Shown in pieces: positions 57,971-64,000 of a DNA stretch of 64,000 nt. Source of the stretch: Nymphaea colorata (taxonomy: Eukaryota > Streptophyta > Magnoliopsida > Nymphaeales > Nymphaeaceae); the NCBI RefSeq assembly GCF_008831285.2, contig NC_045141.1, forward strand, positions 17,656,106 to 17,720,105. Reading direction: 5' to 3'. The position numbers were made by a program, and so were the translations under genes. The first letter of the stretch is position 1, and every line of letters starts with the position of its first letter. The notes under the pieces were generated by a model. It was not told where the DNA came from. It made no database searches and saw nothing but the letters and a program-made list of their open reading frames with translations.

Positions 57971-60900
57971 TTACGATGAGAGAAGAAAATCTACAGCACC
58001 TGCAAGTACATCATTTGGCACCAGAACCCTGAACACAGCATAATGATGGTTTAAATTTTTTTCTCCATGCAACCGATGAACAGTCCCTAGTGCACCAGCT
58101 CCTGAATTTGGGAAAGCAAAAAATATGCGTTTGATCCTCTGATGGAGAAGCGCCATGGCGCACCTTTAATATGAAACAAACGGACGTTCAATTAGAAAGC
58201 AAGCAATACGCAGAAGAAGAAGAAAGGCCTTAGCAGAATGTCAGTAACATACAAGCAACAAGGCTCCCATACAAGGTACGCATCAAAACCAGTGCAAAGA
58301 TATGGCCGTGTTACATGAACTGTTTCTGATGATGCACAACCATTAGCTAGTGCTGTAGCATCTCCACCTGTTGCAATTACGGGGTTATCATCCTGCAACA
58401 CGACAGAAATGTGTGAGTCATGATGACATCACAATTCAAAAACATAATATGGACAGTCTGATAGAAGATACTTAGAATACAGTTATAACAAAGTTATGAA
58501 AAATAGCAATAACTCACTTCTGTTTGGATGCTTACTGCCCATCGATGCCATCCCAATCGGGTGAAATAATGGTGGCTAAGATGGCAAAGAAAGGGAAAAG
58601 GATGATTGGTAGAGGATAGCTGGTGGTGCAGGAGTAGATACAGTTATAGATGGCCAGTGAATAGCAAAAGTGAGTGAGCTGTCAAAAGTCAAAAGAAGAG
58701 GATGGAAGTGGAACCACCATGGAGGGTGAGGTGGTGGCAAATGACAGGCTAATGGAAATTGTGCTGGCTATGTGATCATTTCAAACTGTCAGATAAAACT
58801 TTAGCTTCAGTGGTTTTTTTTTTTTTAAAAAAAAAGAAATACTTCCTTTGAAAAACAACTCTGACTTTTTTCCGGCCATGTCACTTATACTGAGTCCAAG
58901 TTCTCTATTAAGCAATGATCTCTTCTAAATTTACCATATTTTCATGTCAACAGGATCGTGTAAACTCACATTTGAAGAATCTCTCTTTTGCCTTTTGGCA
59001 GTTAAATTAGCTGGGATCTCAAGGTCATCCTTGTCAATAATCCTTTCACCAGGAAAAAGATCCCTGTCTCTTGCAGCAGCCAGTTCAATTGCCACTATAG
59101 CAGCATGGCGCAAAGGGTGCCATGAAGAATGAAATTCAAGCTTTTCTGAAGAATTTGGAGCATGTGCTTGCTCTTGCTCGCTAACCCAGCCCCATGGATT
59201 CAGACAAGAAGCAGCAGCGCAAGGTAGAGCTTCACCATTTAAATCACAACTTGACAGCTTTATCATACCACTATCCATCTTATTAGATTGAGAATGTTGA
59301 TCACCCATCATCACTTGGGATCGAGTGGTCTGCTCCGAAGTGCATTTTGTTGAGAGAACAGGCATTGAACATGTCTGATCACGTGCACAGGCAATCACCT
59401 GCCTCACCAGAGGATCAACAATGACCGCAGCATTGACGACCTGCATAATCGAAAATTTGAAAAGTTCTATGCTGATTAAGAAGAAGAGAACGATAGATGC
59501 CATCTTCAGATTGCGGTCTTATAAGCAGCTGTAAGCTCATGAGCACACAAAAAGGTCAGATAGGGGCATAGGGCCTGTTGTACAACAGTTATTTCATATA
59601 GCTACGCAATTTGATGGGACCTTTAAGCAAATATAAGCAAAAAGGAAAATTTAAAATGAAAGGCCACCAAGGGAATTATTCATTCCTCCCATCTGGGCTT
59701 CCGCAGGGTGAGGGCACAATCAGATCAAGCAGTTTGTTGCGGTATGAAATATGAATAGCATTGCTGTGGTTGCTAGGAAGGACAAACAGTGGGTCAACAA
59801 GAGAGGCAAGGTCCTCTCACTAGATAATTCTGGAGTGAAGCTCCAATAACCAGCCGTATCCAGCATATTCTGCAGACACTTTTTTTTCATTGTTTCTAAT
59901 AGGAAGTGAGATCTATCTCTAAGTTCCACTTTTGAAGGGCCAGTCAATAAGTAATACTGTTGTAGGCAACACTTTTATATTGATGACAAAGTGTCAAGCA
60001 TTGGTACTCTATGAAGAGATCCAAGGAACATTTTATATGCTAGAGATTTGAGATCTTTGGCTGGAAAGAAACCTCAAAAGCAAGCTATTTGGCCTACTCA
60101 AAGTATAATGGACGATAATTAGTCCCTAAGAAACGAGTAATTCATAAGCAAGAAACAAGTAATTCATAACAATACAATTTTCTACTGATGAGGACTGGAC
60201 ATTTTTGGTGACTAACTTGAATTCAAAGTTGAAATTTGAGGGAAAGAGTACCTTCTTCATATATGAACCAGATTTTGCCAGCTTTATGGCAAGCTGCATG
60301 AAACTAGTGACGATGCTTGTCTCTTCCTCATCAAGCCCACATGTCCCAGTCCTACTGCAAATGGAAGCAAGAAAGAAACATAAGAATTAGGTGGACAAAC
60401 ATAAACAGGACTAGAGATTAGCAAATTTACAATGTTGAAATATTAAAGACGAAGTTCATCTGATTTAACCAATCACACCAAAAAAAGAAAATGAGTTAGG
60501 CTGTTAATCCATTCATAATTACAAACTGGCCTCTGACATCAGCTTATTATGGAAGGTCAATCTTTAATCATGTTTTTTAGGGGGTAATTCTTGTTAATAT
60601 AAATAACTAAAAGCAGCTCTGTGGTACTTCTTCTTGGGATTCAAGAGAATAACAAAAAAATTGATAACCTTTACCACATTTAAGAGTTTAAAACAAGGGT
60701 ACTTATTTCTACCAACTAAATATGCCAGTGAGATGTCTTATAATCTAATTTTCCTTTCTCTTTTTCCTGAAAGTACAAATTAACATTCTTTTAGACTTCT
60801 TCCACTGAGCAAATGAATTAAAATCTTAACCTTACCGTATTTCTCTATTTTAGCTCCATTTTGATAGTTTTTGCATATTAGAAGCACAAGAAAATAGATG

Positions 60901-62690
60901 TATTGAATGTCAGTATAGTTTAATAAGCCAAAACATTACTCAATTATCATCATGATTTATAAAGTTTTGCCATAATTTAGTGTATAAAGGTTAGTAAATA
61001 GCATCGCCTTCACAAATATGATAAGAAGCAATTGTTTGTATTGCAACATGGTCAGGGCATAAGCATATCTTAATATTTCAATAAAAGTGAAGATTGCTGT
61101 AGATGGATGGAAACCATCCAAAAATTCAATGTGTAGTAATAAATGAAGCTGGGCTGGTATCGAAATGAGTTGATTGAATAGCCACAGGATCAGGATTTGT
61201 CATATTGGAAAAGAGTACAAAAGAACAGATAAAAGTTCAGTTTTGAAAAGAAACTTCTGAAAGGACTAGGAAAGTGGCACAAAGGAGCAGATTTTTATGA
61301 GTTCAAGACATACTCAATAGGTGGATGATATGATGTTGGCCAGAATTTGCACTGTTCCTCCCATTCTTCTTTTGTTAAAGCAGCATATTTTGGAACCTGC
61401 AACAGCATAAGTTTCACTAGATTAAGCAATCACTTTTCCTTATGAAAGTGCTACTCTATATAGATGTAATGCAGGAAGATTGGAGTTCAAAGTTAGATCA
61501 CATTGCAAGACAGAAGAAAGTTAGAAGGAACAAATATTAAGCAACCTGCCCACAACAAACATCGTATAACGTTAAGCTTTCATGAGACAGGCCAAAATGC
61601 TGAGTAGTTAACAATATCCTAATAGCTTCAGTACTTGATAAAATCCCTATTTATACATGTGCTAAGATTCTAGTTTAGTTTCATTTTTTGTTGCATATTT
61701 TATTCATCGAGAAAAACATCAGTCGACAAATATCACACTGAGAATAAAAAAGGATGACTCACTCTCACAACGAAAGGATGCAATTTATGCATGTTTATCA
61801 GCTCTACAACGTCACTTGGCATTTCCAGTAACTGGTCACCTTGTTCGTGTGGCTGACATAAAATCACCGTTAATTGAACATTTCCTGCCAGACCAGAAGT
61901 GTCACCTTTAAATTAAAAATATTAAGAGAATCGATTAAGGATATCTGAATTCACTGGCGATGAATTCATCTGATCATGAAATCTTATAGGCTATAGTTCA
62001 TAAAATTTCTGGCAGAAAGCACCAAATGTGTGCAGAATATGGTTACCCATTTTCTGTTAGGACCTGAAAACTAAAGACACTTTGACTAACAACAGCAAAC
62101 GTGAAGTTGCAGAAATGTAAAAAATCATATTACAAAATAAAAATACTAGCAATTCAAAATGGCTCTTGGAGATGCATATACCATCAACCACACTTCTCCG
62201 CACCCGCTTCACATGACGAAGATTCTCAAGTGGGGCTATTTGATTTAGTTGCCTATAAACCAAAAAGCGTTAAGCAATCAACACCAATTTCCAACAAAGC
62301 ACCATGAGGTTTTCCAGTTACAGATTTGTAAGTACCTAAGGTTACGTACACACACTAACCTTACAAAAGTGTTGGCTAACTTTGGTTCTATAGTAACAGC
62401 AAACACATTCACTGCACAAAACAATAGAAAAACTGAGCCCGTCGGTGAATGCCTCAATGGCACCAAAAACGCAGAGACATAGTTGTTCCGAAAGAAGAAC
62501 AAACAGAAGAAACAAAAACCACTTAACAAATCATAACCAGAAGCAAACAAAAAGGAAAAAGAGCCGTGACGAGTTTAAATTCACAAGAAAATAGTTTACC
62601 ACATGTTTCTCTATCAGAAGCTGGTAGCTGCCCAGGAACAAAGACCGCCTCCCACTTCGTTCTTCCCTCTCCCACCTCTCCAAAAGACAT
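57971..62690 (-). CDS. TAD3: tRNA adenosine deaminase subunit TAD3 (ADAT3-like), 448 aa
   Basis: Nine exons in transcript order: 62690-62600, 62411-62360, 62252-62182, 61905-61763, 61396-61314, 60354-60252, 59440-58970, 58392-58253 and 58163-57971 (TAA). All are GT-AG, 449 codons. With TAD2 it forms the heterodimer that converts A34 to inosine in tRNA anticodons. Landmarks: TIEPKLANTFVR, QLNQIAPLENLRHVKRVRRS, WEEQCKFWPTSYHPP, zinc-site HPLRHAAIVAIE (H293), YLCTGFDAYLVWEPCCLC (C383 and C386) and GTVHRLHGEKNLNHHYAVF. The position after H-A, a catalytic Glu in TAD2, is Ala295 here, as expected for the non-catalytic subunit. Exon 7 (157 codons) carries a poorly conserved Ser/Gln-rich insert. The PCxxC zinc motif is split by the last intron. 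The start MSFGEVGEG fits plant homologues. Confidence 0.93.
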
Positions 62691-62763
62691 TTGTCAATAT
62701 TGTTGGACCTTGGGCCTGGGTCCGCCCGTAACAAGCAGTATGATCCTGGCGTTTCGTTAGAGC

Positions 62764-62796
62764 GAGAGAGAGAGAGAGGGAGAGGGAGAGGGAGAA
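62764..62796. repeat. GA/CT-rich microsatellite in the TAD3 5' region
   Basis: GA-rich on the plus strand and CT-rich on the minus strand, starting 74 bp upstream of the TAD3 ATG. That is typical of a plant 5' leader. Confidence 0.8.
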
Positions 62797-64000
62797 GAAA
62801 AGATACATGGGAAATGGGGCTGACGGAAGCGGAAAAGACGGTAAAGAAAACTGCAAGGAATTCAACCGGTCAAGGGAAGGCTCAGACTCGAGGGACCAAC
62901 ATCAGCCGTCCGATCTAGAGTGGATGGCTAGCGTTTTAAACAAACGACGGACTTTGCCAAAACTTAGCCCGCAGCCTAAAAACGAACCTTCATTCTACCA
63001 ACTCATCAAACATGAACAACAAATGTGCTCGAGCTTTGAACCCTACTGGACCAAGATTCCGATGCAAAAGTTCCGTGCTGAACTTGAACCCAGTTAATAA
63101 CCGGTCAGATATTAGCTATCAAAAAATTGACTAAATTATTTGTTCTATTATAATTAATTTAATGAATTAAATTATATCTATATTAATTGATTTAAATAAT
63201 TGTAATCACATATTAAAAAATTTATAGATTTAGACTAAACCAGCTTATTTTGCACATCTTTTACCAAACCATTTTTGTGCAGCAGAAGCACTAGAAGCAT
63301 CCCGACTTGGCAAGGCTACATCTGCTAGGCTAAAACTTGAGCCACAAGGTCAACGGCTCGATAAGCCCAGTAAAAGGAAACCCATGTTGTTACAAAAAAA
63401 AAAAAAACAAAGAATGCTTGTTTGTTTTTCATGTGTTTGCAGGAAAAAAAAAACTAGTTTCACTTCTTTCCTTGTGTTTGATTTGTGTTGAATAACTTCA
63501 ATGGGTATCAAGCAAAACAACACATCAAAATGGTAGGGTCGAAGCTAGAATTTTGTTTTTTATAAGACACTAAATATATACTTAACAAGCAAGTCCACTC
63601 AAATCTATGAGGCAATGACCTGGGTCTCGTAGAGCTGTCCCATGGACCTAAGTCCACACAAATCATACTATCAAATTAAGGTTTGAAGTGAGTTCTACTG
63701 ACAAACGCCATACGGAGACCCCATGTATCTCCGCAATATAACTGAACTATACAAGTGCAAATTTAGAAAAATGAGGAACAAGCTTAATGTTTGTAGGGAT
63801 ATTCGGATTCAGATCACATACTTTGTCAAACTGCTCCCAAAGAAAATCGGACGTCAAAACAAGTTTCAAATTAGCGTTCGAATTTGGATTCACTTTCAAG
63901 TAAACATCCTACATTTTAGAAGTCAAATTTCGACATGCCATAATGCAATTCGGATTCAATGATGTATCTTCATATTTGGATTGGATGTTAAAATAAAAGT
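62797..64000. other. Promoter-side intergenic DNA of TAD3 and a degenerate repeat
   Basis: No gene was recognised. A 96-codon plus-strand frame at 62807-63097 is hydrophilic (for example SDLEWMASVLNKRRTLPKL) and divergent from TAD3; I found no family and treat it as unproven. The end of the window, about 63780-64000, has attcggattcagat-type motifs related to 7620-8060 and 43315-43575. Confidence 0.45.

Noticed and set aside
62807-63097. 96-codon divergent frame upstream of TAD3
   Set aside because: Begins in the GA-rich leader region and is low-complexity and hydrophilic, with no family; left as unproven.

Overview
This is nuclear DNA from a flowering plant. The evidence is split genes with GT-AG introns, plant-type gene families (CSLC glucan synthase, AVT1 vacuolar transporter, a plant Golgi nucleotide-sugar transporter), an intact Ty1/copia retrotransposon, several MITE families and long TA, GA and CT microsatellites. 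I cannot place the species. There are no bacterial or organellar operons, and I found no tRNA, rRNA or CRISPR.

Layout. (1) 1-5079 is a giant imperfect palindrome with arms of about 2.5 kb and a 41-bp loop. Each arm carries the first exon of a MYND-type, UBP15/16-like ubiquitin protease gene. The left exon is open; the right one is broken. (2) 5.1-9.0 kb holds repeats and two unrecognised open frames. (3) 9025-12264 (-) is an AVT1-type vacuolar amino-acid transporter with a 20-nt microexon. Its 5' exon is not found, and a stretch of transmembrane segment 3 appears to be missing. (4) 13269-18614 (+) is a full-length copia element. Its 551-bp LTRs look identical, it has a 5-bp target duplication, and its 1537-codon gag-pol frame runs 125 codons into the 3' LTR. 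(5) 21953-26355 (-) is a complete nine-exon TrmO-like tRNA methyltransferase gene. (6) 29003-33257 (+) is a seven-exon nucleotide-sugar transporter of the UGNT1 type with a leader intron. (7) 33.3-48.2 kb is gene-poor and rich in MITEs and degenerate repeats. (8) 48748-51421 (+) is a complete five-exon CSLC xyloglucan glucan synthase. (9) 57971-62690 (-) is a complete nine-exon TAD3, the non-catalytic subunit of the tRNA A34 deaminase, with a MITE ending 4 bp from its stop codon. (10) 62.7-64 kb is intergenic.

How the genes relate. There is no operon logic. Two genes, TrmO-like and TAD3, act on neighbouring positions of the tRNA anticodon loop (37 and 34). Two others act in Golgi glycan synthesis (UGNT1-like supplies sugar nucleotides, CSLC makes the xyloglucan backbone). 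The TrmO-like gene and the sugar transporter are divergent, head to head, about 1-1.5 kb apart.

The most unusual structures are the palindrome carrying duplicated protease exon 1, which could fold into a long hairpin RNA, and the LTR-encoded repetitive C-terminal tail of the copia polyprotein. Gene models were spliced by eye from splice-site consensus and frame continuity. Family names come from recognised motifs, not database searches.
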